NCBI GenBank assembly: GCA_026168455.1 | Contig: CM047425.1 | Coordinates: forward strand, 9,088,001 to 9,152,000 | DNA length: 64,000 nt | DNA from: Theocolax elegans | Lineage: Eukaryota > Arthropoda > Insecta > Hymenoptera > Cerocephalidae | Reading direction: 5' to 3' | Part shown: piece by piece, positions 53,084 to 61,051 of the stretch | Numbering within the stretch: position 1 is the first letter of the stretch | Layout of the letters: the number at the start of each line of letters is the position of its first letter | Made by a program: the position numbers and the translations under genes | The notes under the pieces: model-generated | Told to the model about the DNA's origin: nothing | Databases searched by the model: none | The model's input: only the letters and a program-made list of their open reading frames with translations

Positions 53084-55138
53084 ATTATATTTATATAAAA
53101 ATTAGGCTATGAACTCATCGAAAGATACGTAATAATGCATTCAACAAAACGTTTTATTGAATCTCTTAAATAAATTGAAATAAATACTACTTGTTCGAAA
53201 TTAATGAATAACATTTTTGCCCTTATAATAAAATAATCTACAGTTGTGCAAAATTTTAAGACGATTGATGGAGTATTTCGAGGATCAATATTGTTTTAAA
53301 AATGTAAAATGCCCTGCACTGATATCTAAAATACTTTAAAGGATATTTAAATTGATGTGCCTCATATATTTTTCCTACAATTTTAATAAAAATATTCATT
53401 TTTGTAAAAACAGAGTTTCATAGTCAATAATTGAAAGCGCGAGAAATTTGAATTTCTGTACTTGGGTTTTACATTTTTTTAATAAGTAAGTTGATATATT
53501 AATATTAAATATTATTTTAATTGTTTAAAGTTAAGAAACAGCAAATAATTCAAATACGTTATTATACTCTTATTAATAACGCGCACTAGAAAGAAAAAGT
53601 TTAAGTAAATTATTGATCAAATTATTACTGTGAGCGTATTTGTTCGGTATTATGACACTTGGCCATTTTTTAGCTTGTATTTTTAATTAAATATATTTTA
53701 ATTTTATACGTAAATCAAACAACTAGAGAATCAATTAATCAAACACATATACGTAAACAAAAATAATATAAAATATATATCTCAGCAATATTTCATGTAA
53801 GGAATAACAAAAAAAGCATAAAAAAAGTATCTCAGTATTGCAATATAAAATCTTAACTCTTACATTGTCTCACGTAAAATTCGTATACGCTTATATTTCA
53901 CGCTCGTCCATTTTAAATAAACATATATATATGTATATTTAAGTACATAACGTAGCGATCGAAAGAGAAGAAAAACACACGTCCAATCAGCAACTCGAGC
54001 AAATTGACGGTTGTTCGCGCATCTGTCCGTTTCTTTTTCGAAACTAAAAGTCACTTCCCGCCCGATCATCGTCTCATTAAACGTCTGACGCGCTTCGCTC
54101 TGAAAAACCGTTTTATCGTTTATGCCGACTGTATAATTTTCTCTTCTATATAAATTTTGTAATCTATAACGAAGGATTTGAAAAGAAAATAGTTTTTTTC
54201 TAGTCGCGTTCTTGGAATTAAAACCTTGGTAGAATTTTTTTCCCGTATAAAAAATCACTTGTTTGCGATGATCAATATATAAAAGTATAGGTATATATTA
54301 TATAATTATACAGATTCATTCGGTTTAATTAAAAATCAGTGTATATATGTATTATTCGAAAATTATATTGAAAATTTGACGTCGAGTATATGACTGCGAA
54401 TGACGAATGTTAATAATTAATAATGACATCTAATTAAATTGAATAAACTTTCATATATTATTGTTTGTAATTATATTTTTAAAATAATTATTGTTGATAG
54501 GAAACGGCAATATGGTATACGATGCATAGAGATATAATAATCGTCGAAAAAAAATGTTTATAGCGAAAGTCGTTAGAGTTACGCAATGTGTGTATAATAG
54601 AGAGACCGTATATTGGATCAAGAGGGAGCGAAAAGGAAACCCCGCCGACGCTAAGGACATAAAAGAATAGGATTCACGTGGGCTTAAAATCTTTTCAAAA
54701 TGGCTGACATAAGATACGTCGGTTATATATTCGTCAGTTACATAAAAGAGGTTAAAATGGGTTATAAAAATAGGATTATATATTTGTATGCGATTTACTT
54801 GCTTAATTTTAACAGTACATAGTCTATCAATTAATTATTATTTTATCACTAATTTGTGTATATATATGTGTGAATGTAAAATGTATTTACTTTAAATTGA
54901 AATTGATTAAAATTTTCGATCATGTACTTAAATAAATTAGATAAGTCAATTTTGCAACTATAATATATATAAGTATCAAATTTTCGTTTGAGTTCGTAAA
55001 ATTATACCTACATTTATTAAATATTGAAATTTTTATCAGAGACTCACCTATGCCGACGCTTCTTCTTTTTCTTTTTACTGAATCCCGAAAGTCCGTCAAC
55101 GGTGAAGTCTTTTCCTGATTCGATGTGCTGGCCTACGC
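22390..55138 (-). CDS. Vsx: Vsx paired-like CVC homeodomain transcription factor, N-terminus missing
   Basis: Ortholog of the Vsx1/Vsx2 (Chx10, ceh-10) class: a nuclear DNA-binding factor that patterns the visual system and specifies interneurons. Exons in coding order on the minus strand: 55138-55048, 51796-51673, 23958-23784, 22959-22780 and 22556-22390; all are GT-AG with matching phases. The 244 visible residues hold a lysine-rich run into RRHRTIFTS, a homeodomain with Q50 ([10 protein letters not shown]), the CVC domain ([20 protein letters not shown] to APWLLG), a Ser/Gly/His linker and an OAR-like [12 protein letters not shown]. The join of the 51673 and 23958 exons across 27.7 kb is inferred from phase, residue continuity and absence of other homeobox exons between them. 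The upstream exon(s) with the usual octapeptide were not found in the window. I cannot tell whether it equals fly Vsx1 or Vsx2. Confidence 0.95.
22780..22959 (-). CDS. Vsx: Vsx exon: post-CVC linker
   Basis: The acceptor is CCCCTAG and the donor GTGAGT; phases fit both neighbours. It begins with Gly and [11 protein letters not shown], the conserved continuation of WLLG in this family, followed by a low-complexity stretch rich in Gly, Ser, His and Pro ([26 protein letters not shown]). Confidence 0.94.
22960..23783 (-). other. Vsx intron (824 bp)
   Basis: GT-AG intron between the CVC exon and the linker exon. Apart from short TATATA runs and a modest GC-richer part near 22960-23120, I see nothing specific in it. 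Confidence 0.9.
23784..23958 (-). CDS. Vsx: Vsx exon: homeodomain helix 3 and CVC domain
   Basis: The acceptor is TGTTGCAG and the donor GTAATA; the exon ends after one base of a codon. It starts [12 protein letters not shown] (Q50, N51) and continues with the CVC domain, [33 protein letters not shown] and APWLLG. This domain is diagnostic of the Vsx/Chx10/ceh-10 family. Confidence 0.97.
30490..30770. promoter_or_regulatory. Candidate enhancer island in the Vsx intron
   Basis: A GC-richer stretch contains a TCF-like CTTTGATCC (about 30595), CCAATTAATCC with an Otx/Otd-type TAATCC core (30680-30689 reads TAATCCGCGC) and GATTGATTAAATTCCC near 30612. The same ten bases TAATCCGCGC occur in the island at 58781-58790. 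The function is inferred from motif content only. Confidence 0.25.
32814..33042. mobile_element. MITE family M1, copy 2
   Basis: It begins CACTCAGAAAAA after a TA and ends near TTTCTCACTG. Internal blocks AGTAATGAAATTACA, TAAAAATTA and TGTAATTACATTACTA match the copy at 9887-10133, and the arms pair with each other over about 60 bp. Non-coding. Confidence 0.8.
33785..34438. repeat. Left terminal inverted repeat, 654 bp
   Basis: It matches 35753-36408 in inverted orientation, ending inward at TGTTTACA. It contains two 21-bp direct repeats of the form AAAGCTTGA..CAAG.GCTTT at 33893-33913 and 34066-34086. They differ at two positions and are 173 bp apart, and are plausible internal transposase-binding sites. 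Confidence 0.95.
34588..35631 (+). CDS. Tc1-like transposase, DD38E spacing
   Basis: The 347-residue frame is uninterrupted and opens with ATG at 34588, 149 bp inside the left inverted repeat. It cuts and rejoins DNA at TA sites. It has two helix-turn-helix regions (about residues 8-50, [20 protein letters not shown] onwards, and about 65-112), a GGGRPR hinge (57-62), then the DDE catalytic domain: D154 in LWSDESKF, D244 in [11 protein letters not shown] and E283 in NPIELLW. Counting residues between the second D and the E gives 38, unlike the 34 of classical Tc1, so it belongs with DD38E-type relatives rather than DD34E Tc1. The length is normal for the superfamily. All three acidic residues are present, so it could be active. 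Confidence 0.95.
   Translation: MVKCTNFSIEQRLEIIAHYKIGKSNREISNILQIPRRTVDYNINKFLKYGSIKNRHGGGRPRITTKKDDNYIVNTALRNRQLTAVQIVPTMRENLKKSISDSTIKRRLRANGLFGRIAVKKPLLRKVNRKKRLDWARKHKNWTAAEWKNVLWSDESKFEVFGSKRKVYVRRKVNERHSENCIVPTVKHSNGSVMVWGCFRGSRIGDLVKIDGILKKEGYHNIIQRHVIPSGTRLLGDGFIFQQDNDPKHTSKLCKNYLMNLETKKKLKVMIWPPQSPDLNPIELLWDELNRAVRKMCPTSKKNLWSILQQEWVKISEDKLDKLIARMPRICKAVIKNKGGHFDERKI
35753..36408. repeat. Right terminal inverted repeat, 656 bp
   Basis: Inverted copy of 33785-34438, starting inward at TGTAAACA. The two-base length difference is accounted for by a longer poly-A run (17) near 35902. The internal 21-bp repeats are mirrored at about 36107-36127 and 36280-36300. Confidence 0.95.
37530..37667. 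mobile_element. MITE family M2, copy 1
   Basis: The right end ATTTCTACTAGGG is intact; the left end is diverged (GGTATAGAAATC). The interior has AAGTGGCCAAGTGTCATA and AATACC, matching the copies at 59959 and 60750. About 138 bp, non-coding. Confidence 0.75.
37782..38277. mobile_element. Fold-back-like inverted-repeat element (496 bp)
   Basis: The left arm starts AGTGTCACATCTC and the right arm ends in its complement TGACACT. The arms pair through CTAGGATATGTTTA, AAAAATATA, AGAAAACTGAG and GGATTTAAAAA to near the centre. The left arm (about 157 bp) lacks roughly 110 bp present in the right arm (about 250 bp), so the element is an asymmetric palindrome with a loop of about 100 bp. There is no recognisable coding capacity; the 68-codon frame crossing it is not gene-like. 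Confidence 0.75.
40206..40460. mobile_element. MITE family M3, copy 1
   Basis: The left arm (about 40206-40267) and the right arm (about 40400-40460) pair imperfectly, with TTAAGAAGAAAATTT against GATTTTCTTCTCGAGG. The interior has TTGATTATAAAGAAATCGCA. An inverted, truncated copy lies at 59398-59590. Confidence 0.65.
43550..43670. promoter_or_regulatory. Cluster of GCCAT (Pho/YY1-like) motifs
   Basis: CGCCATTAC occurs twice (43553-43561 and 43661-43669) with an inverted CATGGCGG at 43609-43616, in a GC-richer island. GCCAT is the core of Pho/YY1 sites found in Polycomb response elements. The count is small and the function is inferred. Confidence 0.2.
44240..44460. promoter_or_regulatory. 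GC-rich island with a kappaB-like site
   Basis: This is one of the most GC-rich stretches of the intron, with a CG palindrome-like run (CCGTCGCGACGTCGCGG) and GGGAAATCCC at 44330-44339, which fits the Rel/Dorsal consensus GGGWWWWCCM. No exon-like frame or splice sites were recognised. Probably regulatory DNA; motif evidence only. Confidence 0.25.
47127..47280 (+). repeat. Dispersed repeat family R1, copy 2
   Basis: It shares ordered blocks with 8515-8697 in the same orientation, including TTTCCTTTGAAG and GTGAATCATTG. Slightly shorter, non-coding. Confidence 0.6.
49321..49404. mobile_element. MITE family M1, truncated copy 3
   Basis: AGTAAAAATGACAATA and GGTAATGAAATTACGAA match the left arm of the M1 elements, and TTTTTTCTCAGCG resembles the right terminus. 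The centre is missing, so this is an internally deleted or decayed copy. Confidence 0.6.
50590..50690. promoter_or_regulatory. Promoter-like GC island with paired inverted CCAAT boxes
   Basis: The 11-mer CTGATTGGCCG occurs at 50598-50608 and again exactly 32 bp on at 50630-50640. On the minus strand (the Vsx strand) each reads CGGCCAATCAG, a good NF-Y site, and NF-Y sites are often found about 32 bp (three helical turns) apart. A GGCCAT core follows at about 50664-50669. The island is 1 kb downstream of the first homeobox exon. It could drive an internal Vsx transcript or a non-coding RNA; no exon was identified for either. Confidence 0.35.
51673..51796 (-). CDS. Vsx: Vsx exon: homeodomain helices 1 and 2
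   Basis: The acceptor is TGCTCCAG and the donor GTGAGT. It encodes [16 protein letters not shown], then [13 protein letters not shown] and TDLPEDRIQ, stopping after homeodomain residue 46. An intron at 46/47 is a known feature of many paired-class homeobox genes. The exon is strikingly GC-richer than its surroundings. Confidence 0.97.
52100..52672. mobile_element. Middle element of the nested stack
   Basis: It starts CCCTGGTAGAAATG and ends CATTTCTACCAGG, a 13-bp perfect inverted repeat very close to the CCCTAGTAGAAAT termini of family M2. About 573 bp including the element nested inside it. Non-coding. Confidence 0.65.
52236..52404. mobile_element. Innermost inverted-repeat element of the nested stack
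   Basis: The arms are about 45 bp. The left arm reads TTTTACCCTGTAAGG, then TGGGACGAACTGTCTTTTCT; the right arm reads AGAAAAGACAGTTTGTCCCA, then CTTACAGGGTAAAA. The 169-bp element would form a strong hairpin in single strands. Confidence 0.75.
53022..53081. repeat. TA microsatellite, about 60 bp
   Basis: Uninterrupted (AT)n run, the longest in the window, in the Vsx intron upstream of the first homeodomain exon. Confidence 0.98.
53646..53675 (-). repeat. MITE family M2, fragment
   Basis: Thirty bases containing TGACACTTGGCCATTTTTTA match the interior of the 59959 copy in inverted orientation. No termini remain. Confidence 0.6.
55048..55138 (-). CDS. Vsx: Vsx exon: pre-homeodomain basic region
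   Basis: The acceptor is GTTTTAG and the donor GTGAGT. The exon starts with the last two bases of a codon and ends with two bases of the first homeodomain Arg codon. It encodes [19 protein letters not shown] and then [10 protein letters not shown], a likely nuclear localisation signal immediately before the homeodomain. Confidence 0.93.
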
Positions 55139-56208
55139 CTAAAACAGTAAGACATTTAAAATTAATAGTATATCTATCCAATTATAATACAAAAATATAT
55201 AAAATTTAATTGTAAAGTAAATATATATTGGGAAGAATTGAATTGCCTCTCTAATGGAAATCAAAACATTTATGAAACGTTTTTTCGGTCAATAATTGGC
55301 CGTTCAACTAAAATTGTCTAATATATAACTCTGTGATTCATCTTCAAAAATTGGTTTCAACTATATAACGTCAAAATATTATTTGACTTCTACTATAAGG
55401 GTTTTAACGAAATTGAATAACTAATTTTATATAACTAAATATTAAAAATTAATTAAAATTTCTAGCACATGATACGAAGCTACATCAAGTAATGTAGAAT
55501 ATGCTGCTGAAGGTAAAAGAATGAATAAAACTAAAAAGGATATATGTAGGAACGTATAAATTTAATTAAAATTCAATTCCCTCAATATTCCAATTTACCA
55601 ATCAATTATTTCCCAATTATAAGATGAGATAATTATGCAATGTAAAAAAACCTCTATTAAATTCAAAGACGCATGTTTCTAAAAAAAAAAAATGAAACTA
55701 TAAATTAATTTTGATAATTCGCAAATATATATTCGTGTATATGTATGTATTACGAAATGTTTCAATATATTCGTGGAGTCATTAGATTTATTATATACCT
55801 CATTAAAATTAAAGAAGCGCATTTAATCGTACAATACAACGTCTATAATTGATAATTATTTGGGAATAGCGACCGAGAGAGCGAGCGAACGCGTTGAATA
55901 TCATATTACTCGTTACGCCCGTCGCGCCAATAGCTTCCAACTGATTATATCCCGCTCCAGTTCAGAAAATTCATTTACTGTAACGTGAGGCAAATTTTAA
56001 TTATACACTCGGTCTCTCTTTGAAATTCAAACATTTTCTCAAATTAAAATTGGTTATCTGATTTAGGTATATCGTGCCAATAAAGTTTACAAAAAAAAAA
56101 GATCTGCTCTATTAGTTAGAATGTGTTTTCGTATTCTACTCAGTGATTATAAGTTTATCACATTATTTATAGGTTAATTTATTGATTAATTCAAAGATAT
56201 TGCAGTCT

Positions 56209-56656
56209 ACGCGTACCAAACGGACAAACATTTTTGTCGATTCTCGTGGTTGTTATTTAATGTATAAATTGTAGTTCTACATTTTTTAAAATGCCGTCGA
56301 GAAAATAGACAAATCTAACTTTAAAAAAAGTTATAATTTTTTAAATGTAAAGAAAATGCAAAATATGTATTGCTTTCTTATTTTAATTAATTGAAATTCA
56401 TAAGAAAAAAATTTTTTTTTAATTCTTGTATTTGTGAACAACAGTGTCCTTGGTTGCTATTCTTTAACCCTGCATGTTTTGTTTTTCATTGCTAGATAGT
56501 CAAAACATCTGATTTCAATGAAAATTTACAAAAAAAAAATAGATAATTTTATTCATTTTGCGTTATTTGCATTATGTTACGCTACGATTTATGGATTAAA
56601 TAATAACCACGAGAATCGACAAAAATTTTTGTTCGTTTGGGCGTTAATGGGTTAAT
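56209..56656. mobile_element. MITE-like element with about 70-bp inverted arms
   Basis: The left arm (about 56209-56281) contains TTTTTGTCGATTCTCGTGGT and TTATTTAAT. The right arm (about 56575-56650) contains ACCACGAGAATCGACAAAAA. The arms are almost identical over 30 bp and recognisable over about 70. The roughly 300-bp interior is AT-rich and non-coding. Confidence 0.75.
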
Positions 56657-57149
56657 ATTTGGCGATTCATGAACCATGATAATATTATAAGCATATTTTT
56701 TTAAATTTAACTTCGTGATATTTTAATTTAAATGCAGATTCAAGAAAATAATTAACCTTTTAATTTAAAGGACCACACTTATTCACTTGTTTGTTTTATA
56801 TAATGTATGGTAAATTAATGGTCGGATCTTTTTTCAAAACCGTTTCAGTATAACTGTATTGCTATATCAAGAAATAAACCAATAAAAAATTTGTGGGTCT
56901 TGTGATTGTCAAAGTATCAGTCAATAATTACGAAGGCTGTTCTCATTACAAAAATAAAATCCAACTTTTGGATAAATACACCTGTTTATATAGGAAAGTT
57001 ATATAAAATAATATTTCTTCAACATAACTGATTCAATAAATAATTCATAGAAAATACGTAGAGTTTTGGGACCTTTCTACAGACCGACGCAGAGTAGTGA
57101 AAAGGACCTTTATAGTACCATAGCAATGTGCCACGAGGGCGTAAAATGC

Positions 57150-57460
57150 GCTCGGGACTCTCTCCTCTCTCTCTCTCTCTCTCTCTCACTTTCTCACCCT
57201 CATGATGACTCTGCACACCGAGGATGCCGACGAGCTAATTAACTATTAATTAAGAGCTTAATCCCAATTATGTGTCCCTAGACTAATTGGACTCTGAAGT
57301 CGCAAGCGCGAGCGCTCGCTTCGCGACGCCGTTATATTCGTTTATTACGGCTCTTTCTAGCGCTTCTTTTTCTTCTTACCAACGCGCGTTTTCGGGCTTA
57401 TTACACCCGGCGTTCTCGTTTCAATGGGCTTCCGATTAGATAGCGCAAATTTTACTACTC
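57150..57460. promoter_or_regulatory. Candidate enhancer: homeodomain-site cluster beside a GC palindrome
   Basis: After a CT run (about 57163-57188) come GCTAATTAAC, TATTAATTAAG, CTTAATCCCAATTATG and GACTAATTGG, all within 57234-57291. These are TAATTA/TAATTG sites for Q50 homeodomains (Vsx itself is one) and a TAATCC site for K50 types. A GC-rich segment with GCGCGAGCGCTCGC follows at about 57306. The density suggests an auto- or cross-regulated Vsx element; motif evidence only. Confidence 0.35.
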
Positions 57461-58461
57461 GCGTGTATATATATTCCCTCCGCTTCTCATCTATATATAC
57501 GCTGCACACATCTCTATACTAAAATGTTTCATTTTTTATTTTTTTCTTCTCGATTGTTTAATTTCCTTATAAATGCGTATAATTTCCATTACACTGAAAA
57601 TTTGATCGATCGACGTTTATTTCTGTGCAAATCGTCGTTATAAATTTGAAGAAAAAAGTGGATTATTTTGAATGAAAGAAATGTGAACATCTATTATATT
57701 CTTAAGAAAAATATTTTGTGTATGCTATTAATAAATGATTTTAATATAATAAAATTCATCGAAAGAAGAATTACTTTGACGATTGTTACACACTTTCTCT
57801 TCCTCGTTCTCCGTGTATCCATATTATTTTTATTTTTTGACCGGAGAAAAAATTTTTCGAACGAGACGAGACATCAACCGTATGGCGCCATCCAGTCGAC
57901 TCCTGCAAGACAACATTGTTTTTAAAACGACCCTTCTCAAACCACATAGCTTTCCTACTTAGAGTGACGTTCTTTCCTCTCTTCTCCTCTCTTCTCCTTT
58001 CGTATGTATCTTCGTATATTCTTATCCTCAAGTCCCTCTCCTTTACCTCTCTCTCTCCCTCTCTTTCTTCCGCAAAGCTTCTGCTAATTTTTTTCGTTTT
58101 CGCAGTTTACCAGGCAAAAAGCTTTACAACTTTCGAAAATGATTTCGATTTTTCCATTCTGCCTGTAATCTATTATTTATTGGAAATAGCTGTATGATGT
58201 AAGTTTCTTGTTATTCACATGTAATCAAGATGTATTTCCTTACGATAAAAAAGGACGATCAATCAATAATAATTGAGGAGAAGAGAAAATATAAAAGGAA
58301 AAAGGTAAATGAAAAACCATATATATAGGTATATGTACAAATAGAATGAAGAAAAAGTATAGTAAAAAGTGAGGAAACGTGTGTATATACTCCGACATGT
58401 AGGTACAGGGAAAAAGGAAGTATCGAGTGAGAGTATATAGAGTACGATAACGGGAGAGGGT

Positions 58462-58487
58462 GTGGTGGTGGTGGTGGTGGTGGTGGT
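58462..58487. repeat. GTG trinucleotide repeat
   Basis: About eight GTG units. On the minus strand it translates as a proline run in a long frame, but there is no other gene-like feature there. Confidence 0.9.
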
Positions 58488-58539
58488 AGGGAACCCCGTA
58501 TATACATATACGGTTTAGGTATATAAATCGCGAGGAGAG

Positions 58540-58870
58540 AGGGTGACTCTCGGTCTCTCTTTCTCTCCGGGTGAACGCGGGGAAACAGTCCGGTTACTAA
58601 GCAACCGGCAATAAACCCGACCCCGGATAGCCAATGGCGGGCTTCAAAATAACCCTACCCTGCCGCTTGTTTTGAGCGAGACGTAGCTGCAACCCTTACT
58701 TTAGTAGCTGTTAAGGTTTTAAGCCCCTGGAGGCGCGGGCGCGGGCGCAACTCTCAAGCCCGGGGGGATAATTGATATTCTAATCCGCGCTTGAATATAT
58801 CCTATGGCTAGATGTCGACGAGTACCAGAGAGAGGGAGAGAGAGAGAGAGAGCCAGCGAGTCCAACATTA
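58540..58870. promoter_or_regulatory. Promoter-like GC island with RFX X-box and CCAAT
   Basis: GTTACTAAGCAAC at 58593-58605 fits the RFX X-box (two half-sites around a 1-bp spacer) and sits in a larger palindrome CCGGTT..AACCGG (58590-58608). CCAAT follows at 58631-58635 and a GC-rich block (GGCGCGGGCGCGGGCGC) near 58732-58748, then GATAATTGAT and TAATCCGCGC at 58781-58790. GA runs flank it. This is a plausible promoter or enhancer 3.4 kb upstream of the first visible Vsx exon. Confidence 0.35.
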
Positions 58871-59397
58871 GCGTGCACTGACGGTAATCGATTCTGTATT
58901 AACCTAATGAGAGATGCTATACATAGATTTTCGACCTTTTCTTGGATTAGCCCTTTTCATTTCATGTGTATGTTTATGTCTATATGCATGGACATTCTAT
59001 TTTCTGAGATATTTTAATGTTGAGATACACATCGTATTAATATGGTTTTATTTATATAATAGAATGATTTTTTTAACAGATTTAGAATCTCGATGTTAAA
59101 TAGATATATCTACTCTTGTATAGATGCCAAATTCTGTTTAGTAGGTAATTAAAAGATTGTTATTGTATAATGGAATTGCTATTGGGTGGAAATAGTACGA
59201 AAAATGTCTATTTTTGGCTTTATGTTATACTTTTTCACACATTTCATTAAAATTTTGGCTTACCTCTTTTTCAATTTTAACCCAAAAATTATACGTAAAT
59301 TGTACAGATAAAAATATAGTAAAATTGTTTTCTTTTTTTTAATAAATTACAAAAAATAAATATGATTTGGTATAATGATTGTTTTATATCAAAAAAA

Positions 59398-59590
59398 TTC
59401 CGGTTGATCCAATGCGATTTCTTTATAATCAAGGAATTAGAGTGATTTTAGGATATTATTATTATTATCTCAATTTCTACAAAAAAAATACCTCTTGATA
59501 TGATTATAGAAAACAATACATAGGAGCAAACAGATTTTCTTCTTAAGACATATTTAAGAAGAATTCAGCTTAGATAAAAAATATATTCTT
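59398..59590 (-). mobile_element. MITE family M3, truncated inverted copy
   Basis: CAATGCGATTTCTTTATAAT and GATTTTCTTCTTAAG, then TTAGATAAAAAATATATTC, match 40206-40460 in the opposite orientation. One terminal arm is missing. Confidence 0.65.
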
Positions 59591-59958
59591 TTTAGCGTAG
59601 CGGGTCGATTTACAACTCTATAAATATACAACGTTTTTTTATCAGTTTATTATAAGAATGATACAAATAATGGGTTATCCAGAAATACAAAAATATATTA
59701 ACCTTTAGACTGCCGGGATTTGAAAGAGCATATCGCCCTCAGAAAACTGGTATATAAGGTATCTTATATCAACGATTGATCATGCACAAAGTGTCGATCA
59801 GGGGGTGCGTCAAAATATTGATTTTCCGAAACAAACTAAGTATATGCAAGTTTTTAAGTATACTGCTTCCACTATAAGCTAAAAAAAATAATTTAAATTT
59901 AAGTTTTCAAATTTTATTAATTTCACACTGTGAGAAATGAAAATTTAGGTCAACAAAT

Positions 59959-60097
59959 CCCTAGTAGAAATCTGACCATAAATGTAACGTTTATTAAGCC
60001 AAAAAATGGCCAAGTGTCATAAAATACCGAATAAATTCCCAATAAATGGCAAATTTAGAGGTTTATTTAAACTTCAAATGTTGAATCTCTACTAGGG
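59959..60097. mobile_element. MITE family M2, copy 2 (139 bp, intact ends)
   Basis: The ends are CCCTAGTAGAAATC and ATCTCTACTAGGG. The interior contains AAAAAATGGCCAAGTGTCAT. This is the best preserved member of the family in the window. Non-coding. Confidence 0.85.
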
Positions 60098-60749
60098 ATG
60101 AATATGTATTAAAAATGAATGCATTACACATAGCGTCCATAACAGAAAAATGTCTTATTTACGATAAATAGTCATTTTTACCAGATATACTTGTAAATTG
60201 AGTAGTAAAATTGCTGGTGTAGTTTCTATAGCTAAGCCAGTTGGTGTGTTCGAAGATAAGTCACAGGCAAAACTATTAATCTACAATTTGTAAATAACCT
60301 ATAAAAATGCTAAAACTTAAGCATTTAGTTCCGTTATGGAAGCTTAAGTTAATAAGGCAATACAAATTTCCATACGGTAGGAAAAAAATGAATTTTGATG
60401 AATACGCACAATAAAATATGTATAAAAGTTATTACATTGAGATTATGTACATTTTTATTGAAATAAAAATGCAGAAATTTAAGACAAATCAAACACATTT
60501 CAAATAAATAAGTCGTATTTGAAACTTCACTATGTATGAATTTTTTTCTCAGTGTATATTCATTCCATGCATATTTTTATTTATCTATTTATATTATTTT
60601 GAACGTTATAAACTCAAATTATACATTTTTCCAATTTTAAGTTGCCCGCCCCGTCATTGACCAAATTTCTGAATAATCACTACTGAATTGACTGGACATT
60701 TTATTTTTCACTGGGTATATGTGGACTATAAGCTAACAATTGATAATAA

Positions 60750-60888
60750 CCCTAATAGAAATCTCTTCATAAATGTAAAGTTTTTTAAGACAAAAAATGG
60801 CAAAGGGGTCATAAAATACCTAATAAATACCCAATTAATGAAAAACTTGAGTTTTCTTTAATCTTCAAATGGTCAATTTCTACTAGAG
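60750..60888. mobile_element. MITE family M2, copy 3
   Basis: The ends are CCCTAATAGAAATC and ATTTCTACTAGAG. The interior has AAAAAATGGCAAAGGGGTCA. It lies about 650 bp from copy 2 in the same orientation. TTCTACCAGG directly to its right resembles another family terminus, so two copies may have abutted here. Confidence 0.8.
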
Positions 60889-61008
60889 AATTCTACCAGG
60901 AAATTAATAATCATATAAAATTTAATATTATATACCATTTTCAATTACTTTTATTTAAATAAAGTCTGTTGTCCTAAATAATAATAAATTTCAAACGTTT
61001 AATAACAG

Positions 61009-61010
<2 letters not shown>

Positions 61011-61047
<37 letters not shown>
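61011..61047. repeat. TA microsatellite, about 37 bp
   Basis: Uninterrupted (AT)n tract. Confidence 0.97.

Positions 61048-61051
<4 letters not shown>

Larger units (their letters stand above)
51797..55047 (-). other. Vsx intron (3.25 kb) rich in inserted repeats
   Basis: GTGAGT donor and TGCTCCAG acceptor. It holds a nested stack of inverted-repeat elements (52037-52901), a 60-bp TA microsatellite (53022-53081) and a fragment of MITE family M2 (53646-53675). The remainder is AT-rich without recognised features; a mildly GC-richer part lies near 53940-54120. Confidence 0.9.

Noticed and set aside
57380..57511. Open stretch on the minus strand ending in a GTAAGA donor whose phase would fit the first visible Vsx exon
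   Set aside because: On careful reading the frame has no start codon, runs through a TATATA tract and lacks the octapeptide expected upstream of a Vsx homeodomain; no good acceptor was found.
58259..58507. Proline-run open frame on the minus strand
   Set aside because: It is produced by a GTG trinucleotide repeat in simple-sequence DNA; no splice sites or domain.
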